Shown: piece after piece, positions 8,605 to 18,433 of the stretch | Position numbering within the stretch: the stretch's first letter is position 1 | Layout of the letters: every line of letters starts with the position of its first letter | Origin: Dysgonomonas sp. Marseille-P4677 | GTDB lineage: Bacteria; Bacteroidota; Bacteroidia; Bacteroidales; Dysgonomonadaceae | DNA: 64,000 nt | Assembly: GCF_016652235.1 (NCBI RefSeq) | Contig: NZ_JAEPKU010000004.1 | Span: forward strand, 18,333 to 82,332 | Direction: 5' to 3' | Notes under the pieces: model-generated | Databases searched by the model: none | What the model saw: only the letters and a program-made list of their open reading frames with translations | What the model was told of the DNA's origin: nothing | Program-made: the position numbers and the translations under genes

Positions 8605-9903
8605 TTATTCGTTAAAAAGGCCTCCTGGCTTCTTAGCCTCCGGCTTATATTCACTTGGATTAAACTTCTCGTCACGCTTAAATACAGGAGTATTCTCAAG
8701 TGCATCTACAATCTTATCATCATCCAGTTCATCAGTAGAAAGGATTATTGGCTTAGGGCTAAAGAAGGAGGTTTTTACGGCCATTGTTTGCACACCGTCT
8801 TTACCGTAATGCTTTTCTATCATTTCGTTAATACGGCGTTTCTCCTCTTCCTCTTTTCGTAATCGTTCTTCTTCCAGATACTCTTCCTCTTCGGTAAGCT
8901 CACGATAATGTTCATCGATACCGGGAATACTCGACATGCCAAAACCTGTTGCAAGAAGAGTAATCTTCACTTTATCAGTAAGTTTTTTGTCAGTTGCCGT
9001 ACCCCATATAACTTCTATTTCCGGGCCAAATCGTTTCATAAAATTGGCAACAGCTTCCATTTCTTCCACAATAAGAGGGTTCTCCTCACTGGAATAGATA
9101 TTGAATAAGATTTTCTTAGCGTCGAATACGTCGTTATTATTCAGTAATGGCGAATGTAATGCATTAACAATTGCATCTTCCACTCTATTTTCACCTTCTC
9201 CGTATCCGCTACTCATAATGGCTACACCACCATCTTTGAGTATTGTTTTCACATCGGCAAAGTCCAGATTTATATGTCCATGTACAGTTATTATCTCTGC
9301 TATTCCTTTTGCTGCAATAGTCAATGTATCATCAGCTTTAGCAAAAGCATTTGGAATGGTAAGATCGGCGTAAATATCAATTAGCCTTTCATTATTAATA
9401 ACAAGTAAAGCATCTACATTCTTTGCTATATCTTCTACTCCTCGCAGAGCTTGAATAATCTTTTTTCGTCCTTCAAATACGAACGGAATAGTAACAATAC
9501 CAACTGTCAGAATACCCAAATCTTTTGCTATGCGGGCAACAACAGGTGCAGCTCCGGTTCCGGTTCCACCACCCATACCAGCCGTTATGAATACCATACG
9601 AGTACCATCGCTAAGTAGTTTCTCTAGGTCTTCTCTGCTTTCTTCTGCAGCAGCCGAAGCTACTTCGGGACGGTTGCCTGCTCCAAGACCTTCAGTTGTC
9701 TTTCGCCCCAATTGAACACGGGTTTCGACCGGAGATTCACAAAGAGCCTGATTATCGGTATTACACAAAGCAAACGACACATCGTGAATTCCTTCATTGT
9801 ACATATGATTCACGGCATTACCACCACCGCCTCCTACGCCAATTACTTTTATAATTGTTTGGGTCTTTCTGGGAAATTGGAAATCCAATATTTTTTCGTC
9901 CAT
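8605..9903 (-). CDS. ftsZ: Cell division protein FtsZ
   Basis: The 432-residue tubulin-like GTPase polymerises into the Z-ring at midcell. The nucleotide-binding glycine-rich segment (24-28), the tubulin signature GGGTGTGAAP (111-120) and the T7 synergy-loop segment NLDFADV (212-218) are all present. The core is followed by a long charged linker rich in Glu, Arg and Lys (about 335-360) and a C-terminal tail ending KKPGGLFNE. FtsA, encoded 46 bp upstream, is its expected membrane anchor. It is transcribed as part of the dcw operon. Confidence 0.99.
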   Translation of the reverse strand: MDEKILDFQFPRKTQTIIKVIGVGGGGGNAVNHMYNEGIHDVSFALCNTDNQALCESPVETRVQLGRKTTEGLGAGNRPEVASAAAEESREDLEKLLSDGTRMVFITAGMGGGTGTGAAPVVARIAKDLGILTVGIVTIPFVFEGRKKIIQALRGVEDIAKNVDALLVINNERLIDIYADLTIPNAFAKADDTLTIAAKGIAEIITVHGHINLDFADVKTILKDGGVAIMSSGYGEGENRVEDAIVNALHSPLLNNNDVFDAKKILFNIYSSEENPLIVEEMEAVANFMKRFGPEIEVIWGTATDKKLTDKVKITLLATGFGMSSIPGIDEHYRELTEEEEYLEEERLRKEEEEKRRINEMIEKHYGKDGVQTMAVKTSFFSPKPIILSTDELDDDKIVDALENTPVFKRDEKFNPSEYKPEAKKPGGLFNE

Positions 9904-9949
9904 ATTTTAGGTTGTTTGTTTGTACATTTAAAAGAGGAAAATCAAGGAA

Positions 9950-11293
9950 TTATTCTTCATCATTGAACATCGTTCCTCCAAAATTCTGAATTTTTTCAAA
10001 AAAGCCAAACAAAGTAGTTTGTTTACCGTCTTTATGCTTCTTTTCCTTTTTATGTTTTTTAGTTTCTCTTTCTTCCTCTTCTTCGGATTCCGGCTGTATT
10101 GGTTGAGCGACAGGTGGCGGTGTAGGCGCAACATAAACCGGCTCAACAATAGGAGCTATTACTTCTTTTCGTTCGCAATTTTCGTTCGCAAACAAAAGAA
10201 GGCTTAATGCTTGGGTATAAAATGGATTTTGGAGCAATTCTGCAGCATTGTTTATATACACACGTTTTGCTACAGCACGTTTTACAGGAAGTTGAGATTT
10301 CTCAGCCAAATGATCAACTAGCCCACTCATCTGAGATGCTCCACCTATCATAATAATACCTGCATCCAATTGGTCGCCATACCCCGACTCTTTTATCTGA
10401 TTTATTACATTCAGTATTATTTCATCCTGACGAAGCTGGATTACTTTGTTTAACTCTCTAAGATCTACATCAGGAGACACCTCACCTGCTGCTTTATTCT
10501 TATCCTTGCCAAGCTTTCCATAACGGATTTTATAAGCTTCGGCCGAATCAAACACAAAACCAAGCTCCTGTACATCTTTTGTTATAGTACGGCCTCCAAA
10601 AGGGATTACTGACATATAGCGCAACAATCCTCCTTTGTATATAGACAATGTGGTGGTTCCGGCTCCAAAGTCGATAAGTGCGCAACCAGCCTGCCTATCA
10701 TTCTCGTCTAAGACTAACGCTCCTGCGGCTACAGGCCCAACAATAAATCCGGCAATCTCCACGTGCGACTTATCTGCTATGCTTTTAGTCAGATTAGCTT
10801 TTATATTAGGACGCCCTATAACCAAACGATAACGCCCTTCGATAGAGGACGCAGTTTTATCAATAGGATCTTCTTCATACTTTCCATCCAGATAGTATTC
10901 GGGAGCAAGGACACTATAATTGGTAAAGAAATCCGGTTTATTCAACTTTGCTTGTTGCTCCATATTATCAAGAACGGCGAAAGTAATAGGAGTAAATCCA
11001 TCCAGAAGTTTTACTTCAGCATGTTCTACCGCACGAAGTGATTTACCTGCAACAGAAACATAAGCTTTTCCTATTTTTTTCCCTGTTTTATTTTCAAGGA
11101 GACTTATAAGTTTCTTTATCTTACCAGCCGCCTCATCTATATTGTAAATTACACCGTATTTCACACACGAATCGGAAGATATAATTTCCGATGCAAGGAT
11201 GGAAATTACACCCTGTTCATTTTTACGACCGAGTACTCCTACTATATTGGAAGTACCGAGATCGATACCTACTATAAAACCTGATTGCTCCAT
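9950..11293 (-). CDS. ftsA: Cell division protein FtsA
   Basis: The 447-residue actin-fold ATPase tethers FtsZ to the membrane. The phosphate-1 motif GIDLGTSNIVGVLG is at residues 9-22, and the later phosphate motif region reads CALIDFGAGTTTLSIYKGG. After the actin core comes a proline-rich then Glu/Lys-rich low-complexity linker (about 385-425). The product ends in TTLFGFFEKIQNFGGTMF, a good amphipathic helix for membrane binding. The long charged linker is more extended than in enterobacterial FtsA. It lies between ftsQ (56 bp) and ftsZ (46 bp). Confidence 0.98.
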   Translation of the reverse strand: MEQSGFIVGIDLGTSNIVGVLGRKNEQGVISILASEIISSDSCVKYGVIYNIDEAAGKIKKLISLLENKTGKKIGKAYVSVAGKSLRAVEHAEVKLLDGFTPITFAVLDNMEQQAKLNKPDFFTNYSVLAPEYYLDGKYEEDPIDKTASSIEGRYRLVIGRPNIKANLTKSIADKSHVEIAGFIVGPVAAGALVLDENDRQAGCALIDFGAGTTTLSIYKGGLLRYMSVIPFGGRTITKDVQELGFVFDSAEAYKIRYGKLGKDKNKAAGEVSPDVDLRELNKVIQLRQDEIILNVINQIKESGYGDQLDAGIIMIGGASQMSGLVDHLAEKSQLPVKRAVAKRVYINNAAELLQNPFYTQALSLLLFANENCERKEVIAPIVEPVYVAPTPPPVAQPIQPESEEEEERETKKHKKEKKHKDGKQTTLFGFFEKIQNFGGTMFNDEE

Positions 11294-11349
11294 ATATCTT
11301 TACCTTTATAAATCGATTCGGAGTGAACCAATTAAATCCCTACTCTTAT

Positions 11350-12084
11350 CTAACGTTTTGTACAAACAACTTGTTTGTCAAATTTCAAATTTATAATGGA
11401 ATACTTATTCCACCCTGTTTCATTAAGCCCATTCTCGTAGAAAGCTAATAATTTATCCAGTCTCTCTTTATATCCATTGAGTTTACCTAATACAATGCGA
11501 TGCTCTCCCACACGTGGTATCAACTCTATATCCTGGCCGGGCAAAACTATAATTTGTTCAATTTGTGCATTCCAGAATTTATCACTATGCAAAAATAGTG
11601 CAAATTTGTATAAATCCGTCTTTGCAAAGTCTTCTTTTATCGCACCTGTTGCCACAGGCAAATAGGCGGTAAAATACTTAGATAGAGGCATTTTATTACC
11701 TTCATCGTCTATATAATAATTTCCTCCAGTACTGCTAATAATTCTTAATACAGGTTTACGCTCTTCAATAGATACTCTGATAGCGTTATTATTTGTAACA
11801 AATACATTGGCTTTCTTTACCAGCTGGTTCGTTAAAATAGCCTCCTCTATTTCGTTCGTGTTTATGTCTTTAATCTGCTTGCCTGTAGGATCCAATCCTT
11901 TCTCTTTTACATACTTTGCAATGTCTTCCGTATCTACAAACTGCTCATCAGTCGTTCCGTTCTTCACTTCAACCTCAAAGCTAGTACATATGCCATCTTT
12001 GGGTTTTCCCTGAAAATAGAAAACCGAAAAAATCAGATATCCTGCAATCAGACATATCCCGGTGATGACTAATACTTTTTTCAT
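11350..12084 (-). CDS. ftsQ: Cell division protein FtsQ
   Basis: The 244-residue bitopic membrane protein has one transmembrane segment near the N-terminus (VLVITGICLIAGYLIFSVFYF), then a periplasmic POTRA-like domain (VKNGTTDEQFVDTEDIAKYV) and the beta domain (IEERKPVLRIIS, NYYIDDEGNKMPLS). It connects early and late divisome proteins, mainly through FtsB and FtsL. The start overlaps the murC stop by ATGA (12081-12084), which indicates coupled translation. Sequence conservation in this family is low; identity rests on topology, domain pattern and position between murC and ftsA. Confidence 0.93.
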   Translation of the reverse strand: MKKVLVITGICLIAGYLIFSVFYFQGKPKDGICTSFEVEVKNGTTDEQFVDTEDIAKYVKEKGLDPTGKQIKDINTNEIEEAILTNQLVKKANVFVTNNNAIRVSIEERKPVLRIISSTGGNYYIDDEGNKMPLSKYFTAYLPVATGAIKEDFAKTDLYKFALFLHSDKFWNAQIEQIIVLPGQDIELIPRVGEHRIVLGKLNGYKERLDKLLAFYENGLNETGWNKYSIINLKFDKQVVCTKR

Positions 12085-13451
12085 AATCTTTGCTCCAATA
12101 TCTCTTTTATCGGTTCAAGTAGCTGATCTATATCTCCGGCCCCTATGGTCAACAGAACCTCAATATCATTTGTCTTTTCCAATAAAGGTAATAAATCTTC
12201 CTTGTTACACAATATTTTAGGACAAGTTACCTTATCGAATATTATTTTTGATGTAACCCCTTCGATCGGCTTCTCTCTTGCAGGATAAATATCCAACAGA
12301 ATAAGCTGGTCAAGCAATGAAAGGCTTTGAGCAAATTCAGATGCAAAATCTTTAGTCCTACTATATAAATGAGGCTGAAATACACCGGTCACTTTACGAT
12401 CAGGATATAATTCTTTTACAGATGTTATGCTAGCAGCCAATTCCTGTGGATGATGCGCATAGTCATCGATCATAACCACCTTATCTGACTTTAACAAAAA
12501 GTCGAAACGCCTCTTTGCCCCCAGAAATGTAGACATAGCACGACGTAGTTCTTCTGCTGTGGCTCCGTTTAGCCAAGCTAGGGCCATAGAGCCAATTCCG
12601 TTTTCAATATTTATTTTTATAGGAACACCAAGCTGTATATTGTCAATTCTTTCTTTTGGCGTTATAAAATCGAAACGAATTTCACCATTGCCTATTTTAA
12701 TATTTTCAGCATGGAAGTCTCCTTTATCGATCGAATAGGTATATACTCTCACTCCATTTGAGACTTTAGGAGATAACTTAATATTATGCTTCACGACCAA
12801 GGCCCCACCCGGTTGAATAAGACTCGTAAATTTCTCAAAACTTCTCAAATACTCCTCTTCTGTCCCATAAATGTCCAAATGATCGGGATCGACAGAAGTA
12901 ATCAATGCCATATATGGATGTAACCAATGGAAGGAGCGATCGTACTCGTCTGCTTCAATAACAGTAAATTCACTCTTATCGGAAAGCATAAGATTACTAT
13001 TGTAGTTTTTCAATATTCCTCCAAGAAAAGCATTACAATCTAAATGAGATTGTTTTAGTATATGCGCCAACATGCTTGACGTAGTAGTTTTACCATGTGT
13101 TCCGGCACAACAAAGAGCTTTGCTTGATTGGGTTATAGTGCCTAACACCTGAGCTCTCTTCTGAATATCAAAATTGCGTTCATGAAAAAATTTTACTTCT
13201 TCATTACTAGAAGGTACAGCCGGAGTATACACAACCATTGTGTTAGCTTTATCTTTACAATAATCCGGAATAAGACTAACATCATCTGTATAATGGATAT
13301 CAGCTCCTTCTTTTACCAATTGTTTGGTAAGAGGAGTCTCTGTACGATCATAACCCGCTACTTTTTTACCTTTCAGCATGAAATAGCGTGCTAAGTTACT
13401 CATTCCTATCCCACCTATTCCAATAAAATATATTGACTGTATATTATTCAT
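12081..13451 (-). CDS. murC: UDP-N-acetylmuramate--L-alanine ligase MurC
   Basis: The 456-residue cytoplasmic ligase adds L-alanine to UDP-MurNAc, the first step of the stem peptide. It has the N-terminal Rossmann motif GIGGIGMSNLA (11-21), the ATP-binding P-loop GTHGKTTT (117-124), the central EADEYDRSFHWL segment and the C-terminal ligase domain (MIDDYAHHPQEL). Length is normal for the family. It overlaps murG by eight bases and ftsQ by four, so translation is tightly coupled. Confidence 0.98.
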   Translation of the reverse strand: MNNIQSIYFIGIGGIGMSNLARYFMLKGKKVAGYDRTETPLTKQLVKEGADIHYTDDVSLIPDYCKDKANTMVVYTPAVPSSNEEVKFFHERNFDIQKRAQVLGTITQSSKALCCAGTHGKTTTSSMLAHILKQSHLDCNAFLGGILKNYNSNLMLSDKSEFTVIEADEYDRSFHWLHPYMALITSVDPDHLDIYGTEEEYLRSFEKFTSLIQPGGALVVKHNIKLSPKVSNGVRVYTYSIDKGDFHAENIKIGNGEIRFDFITPKERIDNIQLGVPIKINIENGIGSMALAWLNGATAEELRRAMSTFLGAKRRFDFLLKSDKVVMIDDYAHHPQELAASITSVKELYPDRKVTGVFQPHLYSRTKDFASEFAQSLSLLDQLILLDIYPAREKPIEGVTSKIIFDKVTCPKILCNKEDLLPLLEKTNDIEVLLTIGAGDIDQLLEPIKEILEQRL

Positions 13452-14559
13452 CCTTTTTTATGATCAATTTCATTACCTCATCTACAATCCTATTTGCAGA
13501 ATTGAGTTGAGCCATTTTTAGTATATTTTCGGATAGACTATTCAATTTCTCACTATCCTTGATGATTCCCAGTGCTGTTGGCACTAATTTGCTAACAGCC
13601 TCATTATCCTTTATTAATATAGCAGCATCCTTATTTACAAGGGCCATTGCATTTTTAGTCTGATGATCCTCCGAAACATTAGGAGAAGGCACTAGAATAA
13701 CAGGCTTACCTAGCAGGCTAAGCTCTGATATAGAGCTCGCTCCTGCACGCGAAATAACCAAATCTGCGGCTTTGTATGCTAAATCCATTCTAGAAATAAA
13801 TTCAAACACATGAATATCTTTAGGATTCCCTTTCGCAGCCAAATCCATATTCAATTCAAAAGAATATAATTTACCACATTGCCATATCAATTGTATATTT
13901 TGCTGATTAATAGATTCGATATGGTTAAGTATACTTTTGTTTAGAGTTGCAGATCCTAAGCTACCTCCAATTAGTAGAATTGTTTTTTTTGACGGATCCA
14001 GACCAAATTCTGTATATGCTTCCTCTTTTGTTATAGAAGACGATAATAATTCTTCGCGGCAAGGATTACCTGTAATTACAATTTTTTCCTTTGGGAAGAA
14101 ACGTTCCATCCCTTCATAAGCAACGCATATTTTAGAAGCTTTCTTTCCAAGAAATTTATTGGTAATACCTGCATAAGAGTTTTGTTCTTGTATCAAAGTA
14201 GGTACACCCATTAAACTGGCTTTATATAACACAGAGCCACTAACATATCCTCCTACACCAATTACAATATCAGGGGTGAAATCTTTGAGTATCTTTTTTG
14301 CTTTGCTCAGACTCTTCTTAAATTTCCAGATTGTAGATATATTCTTAAACGGATTTTTTCGGTTCAGCCCGGCTACTTGAAGCCCAATAATTTTATAGCC
14401 GGCAGCCGGTACTTTTTCCATTTCCATACGTCCCTCCGCACCTACAAAAAGAATATCAGACTCGGGGTATCGTCTCTTTATAGCATCGGCAATAGCTACT
14501 GCCGGAAATATATGTCCGCCTGTACCTCCTCCACTTATAATTACTTTCAGCTTTTTCAT
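13444..14559 (-). CDS. murG: UDP-GlcNAc transferase MurG (lipid II synthesis)
   Basis: The 371-residue family 28 glycosyltransferase works at the inner face of the membrane and converts lipid I to lipid II. It shows the N-terminal glycine motif SGGGTGGHIFPAVAIA (9-24), a second glycine-rich loop GGSLGSATLN, and the C-terminal donor-binding segment SRAGASSISELSLLGKPVIL. Length is normal. It overlaps ftsW by four bases (14556-14559) and murC by eight, within the dcw operon. Confidence 0.98.
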   Translation of the reverse strand: MKKLKVIISGGGTGGHIFPAVAIADAIKRRYPESDILFVGAEGRMEMEKVPAAGYKIIGLQVAGLNRKNPFKNISTIWKFKKSLSKAKKILKDFTPDIVIGVGGYVSGSVLYKASLMGVPTLIQEQNSYAGITNKFLGKKASKICVAYEGMERFFPKEKIVITGNPCREELLSSSITKEEAYTEFGLDPSKKTILLIGGSLGSATLNKSILNHIESINQQNIQLIWQCGKLYSFELNMDLAAKGNPKDIHVFEFISRMDLAYKAADLVISRAGASSISELSLLGKPVILVPSPNVSEDHQTKNAMALVNKDAAILIKDNEAVSKLVPTALGIIKDSEKLNSLSENILKMAQLNSANRIVDEVMKLIIKKDE

Positions 14560-15803
14560 TCTTGAGTTATTCCATCAAATGTTTCAAAATCCACATTAGC
14601 TATACTTTCATCCACATCTTCATGATCCGAGTCATTAAGTTTGGAGGAACAAGCCAAAATAATACCAAAGTAAGCGCAAGTAATGATCGTCGATGTTCCT
14701 CCACGGCTAACCAAAGGTAAGGGTTGTCCTGTTACAGGGATTAGATTCACAGCTACAGCCATATTTGCAATAGCCTGTATAGTAAGAATAAGTCCTGCTC
14801 CTAGAATAAGATAACGAGGAAATTTTTTCTCACACTTCGAGGCTAAAACTCCACACCTAATCATTAATGCAACGTATAACAACAATACAAAAAGACCTCC
14901 TAATAGACCCATTTCCTCCAGAATTATAGCAAAAATAAAGTCTGAATAAGCTTGTGGCAAGAAATCTCTTTCTGTTCCACTGCCAGGAAGCCCTATTACT
15001 CCCCCATTTGCAATCGCGATTTTAGCATGAGATACCTGATAGTTCTCATCCGTTATCTTATACGCAATTGAGCCGTCTTCTTTTTTATCAAATATTGAAG
15101 CTTGATCTTCATCCGAGTGCCTTTCTATACGATTCTTCCATGTAGTCAGGCGATCAGGTAAATATTCTTTCGCGAAGGAGTCAGGTAATAGAGTTAAGCT
15201 TCCAAACAAAAGAAGAATTGCCCCTATACCAACAAGAGCAAGCATACCTAGTTTCTTAAGGCTTACCTGCCCAATAAACATCATCAGGAAACAAACCCCA
15301 AACAGGAGACATGCTGTAGATAAATTTTCAGGAGCAATTAGAATACAAAGCCCTCCTATCCCTATTATTAATAACTTAAAAATAAAGTTTTCATTCTCCG
15401 GCTTCATTTTACTTAAGAAGAATGCGACGAAGCCAATAGCCGAAATTTTAGCAAATTCGGATGGCTGTATTGTAAAAGCACCTATTCCTAGCCAGCGCTG
15501 TGCACCATTTACATCTTCTCCCATAAACATCGTTATTACTAGTAGTATTGCAGAGATTGGCAATCCGAGCAATAGTACTGAGAAGAAACGACTGGGTATT
15601 CGTTGCAAAAACATAACAACTGCAAATCCGATCAACAAGAATGCTGCATGGCGTAATATAGGCGCCCAATGGCTATGCTGACGATAAGCAATAGTACTTG
15701 TGGCACTAAAGACCTCAAGCAAGGAGATAATACATAGTGCTATAAATATGCACCATATAACTTTATCGCCCTTAAATGCCCTTCCTAAAAAATTGAATTC
15801 CAT
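14556..15803 (-). CDS. ftsW: Septal peptidoglycan glycosyltransferase FtsW (SEDS family)
   Basis: The 415-residue polytopic membrane protein has about ten hydrophobic segments. Typical SEDS signatures are AQRWLGIGAFTIQPSEFAKI, ENLSTACLLFGVC, and near the end PVTGQPLPLVSRGGTS. It polymerises lipid II at the septum with its partner transpeptidase FtsI, encoded further upstream. A large extracytoplasmic loop (about residues 205-265) is charged and somewhat long. The C-terminal tail is acidic (SDHEDVDES). The gap to murD is six bases. Confidence 0.97.
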   Translation of the reverse strand: MEFNFLGRAFKGDKVIWCIFIALCIISLLEVFSATSTIAYRQHSHWAPILRHAAFLLIGFAVVMFLQRIPSRFFSVLLLGLPISAILLVITMFMGEDVNGAQRWLGIGAFTIQPSEFAKISAIGFVAFFLSKMKPENENFIFKLLIIGIGGLCILIAPENLSTACLLFGVCFLMMFIGQVSLKKLGMLALVGIGAILLLFGSLTLLPDSFAKEYLPDRLTTWKNRIERHSDEDQASIFDKKEDGSIAYKITDENYQVSHAKIAIANGGVIGLPGSGTERDFLPQAYSDFIFAIILEEMGLLGGLFVLLLYVALMIRCGVLASKCEKKFPRYLILGAGLILTIQAIANMAVAVNLIPVTGQPLPLVSRGGTSTIITCAYFGIILACSSKLNDSDHEDVDESIANVDFETFDGITQE

Positions 15804-15809
15804 ATCTGA

Positions 15810-17147
15810 TTACAATTTTCTGACACATTCTTTAAATTGATTGCCTCTATCTTCATAATTTTTGAAGAGATCGAAGCTTGCACAACAAGGAGAAAGTAAT
15901 ACCGTATCTCCTTCTTCAGCCAATTCATATGCTTTCTCTACGGCATCTTTCATAGATTGCACATCTTCTATCTTAGCTATTTTACCATCAAAGAATTTAT
16001 GAAGCTTGCTGTTATCTACTCCAAGAAATACCAAAGCACGTACCTTATCTTTCACCAACTGCTCTATTTCAGTATAATCATTTCCCTTGTCTGTTCCACC
16101 AAGGATAAGAACTACTTTCGTTTTTACACTTTGCAGAGCATACCAACATGAGTTTACATTCGTTGCCTTAGAGTCGTTTATAAACTGTATCCCCCTTACC
16201 TTAGCTACCTTTTCCAGACGATGTTCTACCCCCTGAAAATCGCTCAACGAATGGCGAAGATTTTCATCTGTTATATCCAACAACTTAGCAGCTATTCCTG
16301 ATGCTAACGAATTATATAGGTTATGTAAACCTTCGAGAGCCAATAAATCCTGTTCCATAATAAATGCAGAATTAGGCGTATTAATATCTATTTCATGATC
16401 ATTAAGATAAGCAATCGCATTACCTACCTTGTGTTCGGCAAATGTATATTGTTTTCCCTTCGATACCAGTTTCTTTATCTCTTTACTTACAATAGGATCC
16501 TCTTCCCAGAAAATGAAAGCGTCTGATTCTGTCTGATTCTGAGCTATACGCATTTTCGCATCTATATACTTCTGTATATCATGATCATACCTATCCAGAT
16601 GATCTGGTGTAATGTTCAAAAGGATCGCAATATCAGCTTTGAATGAATACATATTTTCGAGCTGAAAACTACTCAGTTCGAGAACATAATAGTCGTAATT
16701 ATTCTCAGCTACCTGACGAGCAAAACTCTTACCTATATTACCTCCAAGCCCCACATTTAAACCAGCCGATTTCAGTATATGATATATTAAACTAGTAGTT
16801 GTAGTCTTTCCGTTACTCCCCGTGATACAAATCATCTTGGCAGAAGTATACCTTTTCGCAAATTCCATCTCGGATAACACAGGAATTCCCTTCTCCATTG
16901 CCTGATGAACAAGAGGTGCATAGTTGGGTATTCCCGGACTTTTTACTATTTCGGATGCAGCTAAAACAAGGTCCTCAGTATGTCCTCCCTCTTCGAAAGG
17001 AATACCATACTGATTGAGCTCGGCCTTATACTTATCCTGCAAGGTTCCGCTATCCGATAAAAAAACATCGAATCCTTTAGCTTGTGCAAGTATAGCTGAG
17101 CCGACACCGCTTTCGCCTCCTCCTAAAATAATTATCTTGTTCATCAT
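15810..17147 (-). CDS. murD: UDP-N-acetylmuramoyl-L-alanine--D-glutamate ligase MurD
   Basis: The 445-residue cytoplasmic ligase adds D-glutamate to UDP-MurNAc-L-Ala. It has the N-terminal motif LGGGESGVGSA, the P-loop GSNGKTTT (110-117), the segment LNITPDHLDRYD and the C-terminal domain motif FINDSKATNVNS. Two ATG codons in a row (17147 and 17144) allow either start; family members usually begin one residue before the KIIILGGG strand. It lies 13 bp before the annotated mraY stop side and 6 bp from ftsW. Confidence 0.98.
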   Translation of the reverse strand: MMNKIIILGGGESGVGSAILAQAKGFDVFLSDSGTLQDKYKAELNQYGIPFEEGGHTEDLVLAASEIVKSPGIPNYAPLVHQAMEKGIPVLSEMEFAKRYTSAKMICITGSNGKTTTTSLIYHILKSAGLNVGLGGNIGKSFARQVAENNYDYYVLELSSFQLENMYSFKADIAILLNITPDHLDRYDHDIQKYIDAKMRIAQNQTESDAFIFWEEDPIVSKEIKKLVSKGKQYTFAEHKVGNAIAYLNDHEIDINTPNSAFIMEQDLLALEGLHNLYNSLASGIAAKLLDITDENLRHSLSDFQGVEHRLEKVAKVRGIQFINDSKATNVNSCWYALQSVKTKVVLILGGTDKGNDYTEIEQLVKDKVRALVFLGVDNSKLHKFFDGKIAKIEDVQSMKDAVEKAYELAEEGDTVLLSPCCASFDLFKNYEDRGNQFKECVRKL

Positions 17148-17160
17148 ATATAAATTCGTT

Positions 17161-18423
17161 TTATCGCATTTTCAAAGTTGCCAATGTGACTACTGCCAGT
17201 ATAATACCAATAATCCAAAAACGTACAACTATTTTGGACTCGGGTATAGCTCTCATCGGATTCTGAAATAAAGCTTGTATCCCAGAGTTTCCTGCTTTCT
17301 GGAAATGATGATGCAAAGGAGTCATTTTGAAAACACGACGACCCTCTCCATATTTCTTCTTAGTTACCTTAAAGTAGAATACCTGTATCATAACAGAAAG
17401 ACTTTCTACGAAAAATATTCCACATAATATAGGCAATAATAATTCTTTATGAATAATAACAGCGAATACGCCAATAATACCTCCCAATGTTAAACTCCCT
17501 GTATCGCCCATAAATACTTGGGCCGGAAATGCGTTATACCATAAGAATCCGACTGTTGCTCCAATAAAAGCAGAGGCAAATATAACAAGCTCCTGACTAC
17601 CAGGTATAAACATAATATTAAGATAGGATGCAAATTCCATATGTCCTGACACATACGCTAATATACCTAATGTGACACCTATTATGGCAGAACTTCCGGC
17701 CGCAAGTCCGTCAAGTCCATCAGTCAGATTTGCTCCATTTGAAACTGCAGTTACAATAAATATCACTATCATAACAAATAATATCCATGCTGCCGGTTCG
17801 GCATAATCGCCCATGAAAGAAACAAGATCTTCATAATCGAGGTTGTTATTTTTCATAAAAGGGATAGTTGTCTGAGTCGATTTTACCCCCTCGGCAACAT
17901 AACTTACACGTTCTATTATATCGTCAGAATTACGAAATTCGATATTCTCACGAATAATAACATCCGGGCTCAAATAAAGAGTCATCCCTACAATAAGACC
18001 CAATCCAATCTGTGCAATTATCTTGAACTTACCATGCAATCCCTCTTTATCTTTTTTAAAGACTTTAATATAATCGTCCAAAAAGCCCAAAACTCCTAAC
18101 CAAACAGTAGTAATGAGCATCAAAATAATATATACATTATCCAACCGGGCCAGAAGCAAAACAGGAACAAGAATGGATATAATAATGATAATTCCACCCA
18201 TTGTAGGAGTTCCCTTTTTACTAAGCTGTCCTTCCAATCCTAAATTTCTTACAACTTCTCCAATTTGTAACTTTTGTAATTTGTCGATAATACGGCGCCC
18301 TATTATGGTTGAAATAAGTAAAGACAAAACTAATGCTATTGCAGCACGAAAAGACACATATCTGAACATCCCCGCTCCGGGAAAATCTAACTGATCTAAA
18401 TAGTCGAATAGATAATACAACAT
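17161..18423 (-). CDS. mraY: Phospho-MurNAc-pentapeptide transferase MraY
   Basis: The 420-residue integral membrane enzyme moves phospho-MurNAc-pentapeptide to undecaprenyl phosphate, making lipid I. The Mg2+/substrate motifs FLDDYIKV and [16 protein letters not shown] and the histidine loop [11 protein letters not shown] are present, with about ten transmembrane segments. It is longer than enterobacterial MraY (about 360) because of an insertion around residues 165-205. A longer frame could begin at a TTG (18442-18444) inside murE. I chose the ATG at 18423 because it gives MLYYLFDYL, matching the family N-terminus, and leaves a 10-bp gap after murE. A run of nine A's lies just before this ATG. 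Confidence 0.96.
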   Translation of the reverse strand: MLYYLFDYLDQLDFPGAGMFRYVSFRAAIALVLSLLISTIIGRRIIDKLQKLQIGEVVRNLGLEGQLSKKGTPTMGGIIIIISILVPVLLLARLDNVYIILMLITTVWLGVLGFLDDYIKVFKKDKEGLHGKFKIIAQIGLGLIVGMTLYLSPDVIIRENIEFRNSDDIIERVSYVAEGVKSTQTTIPFMKNNNLDYEDLVSFMGDYAEPAAWILFVMIVIFIVTAVSNGANLTDGLDGLAAGSSAIIGVTLGILAYVSGHMEFASYLNIMFIPGSQELVIFASAFIGATVGFLWYNAFPAQVFMGDTGSLTLGGIIGVFAVIIHKELLLPILCGIFFVESLSVMIQVFYFKVTKKKYGEGRRVFKMTPLHHHFQKAGNSGIQALFQNPMRAIPESKIVVRFWIIGIILAVVTLATLKMR

Positions 18424-18433
18424 CTCTTTTTTT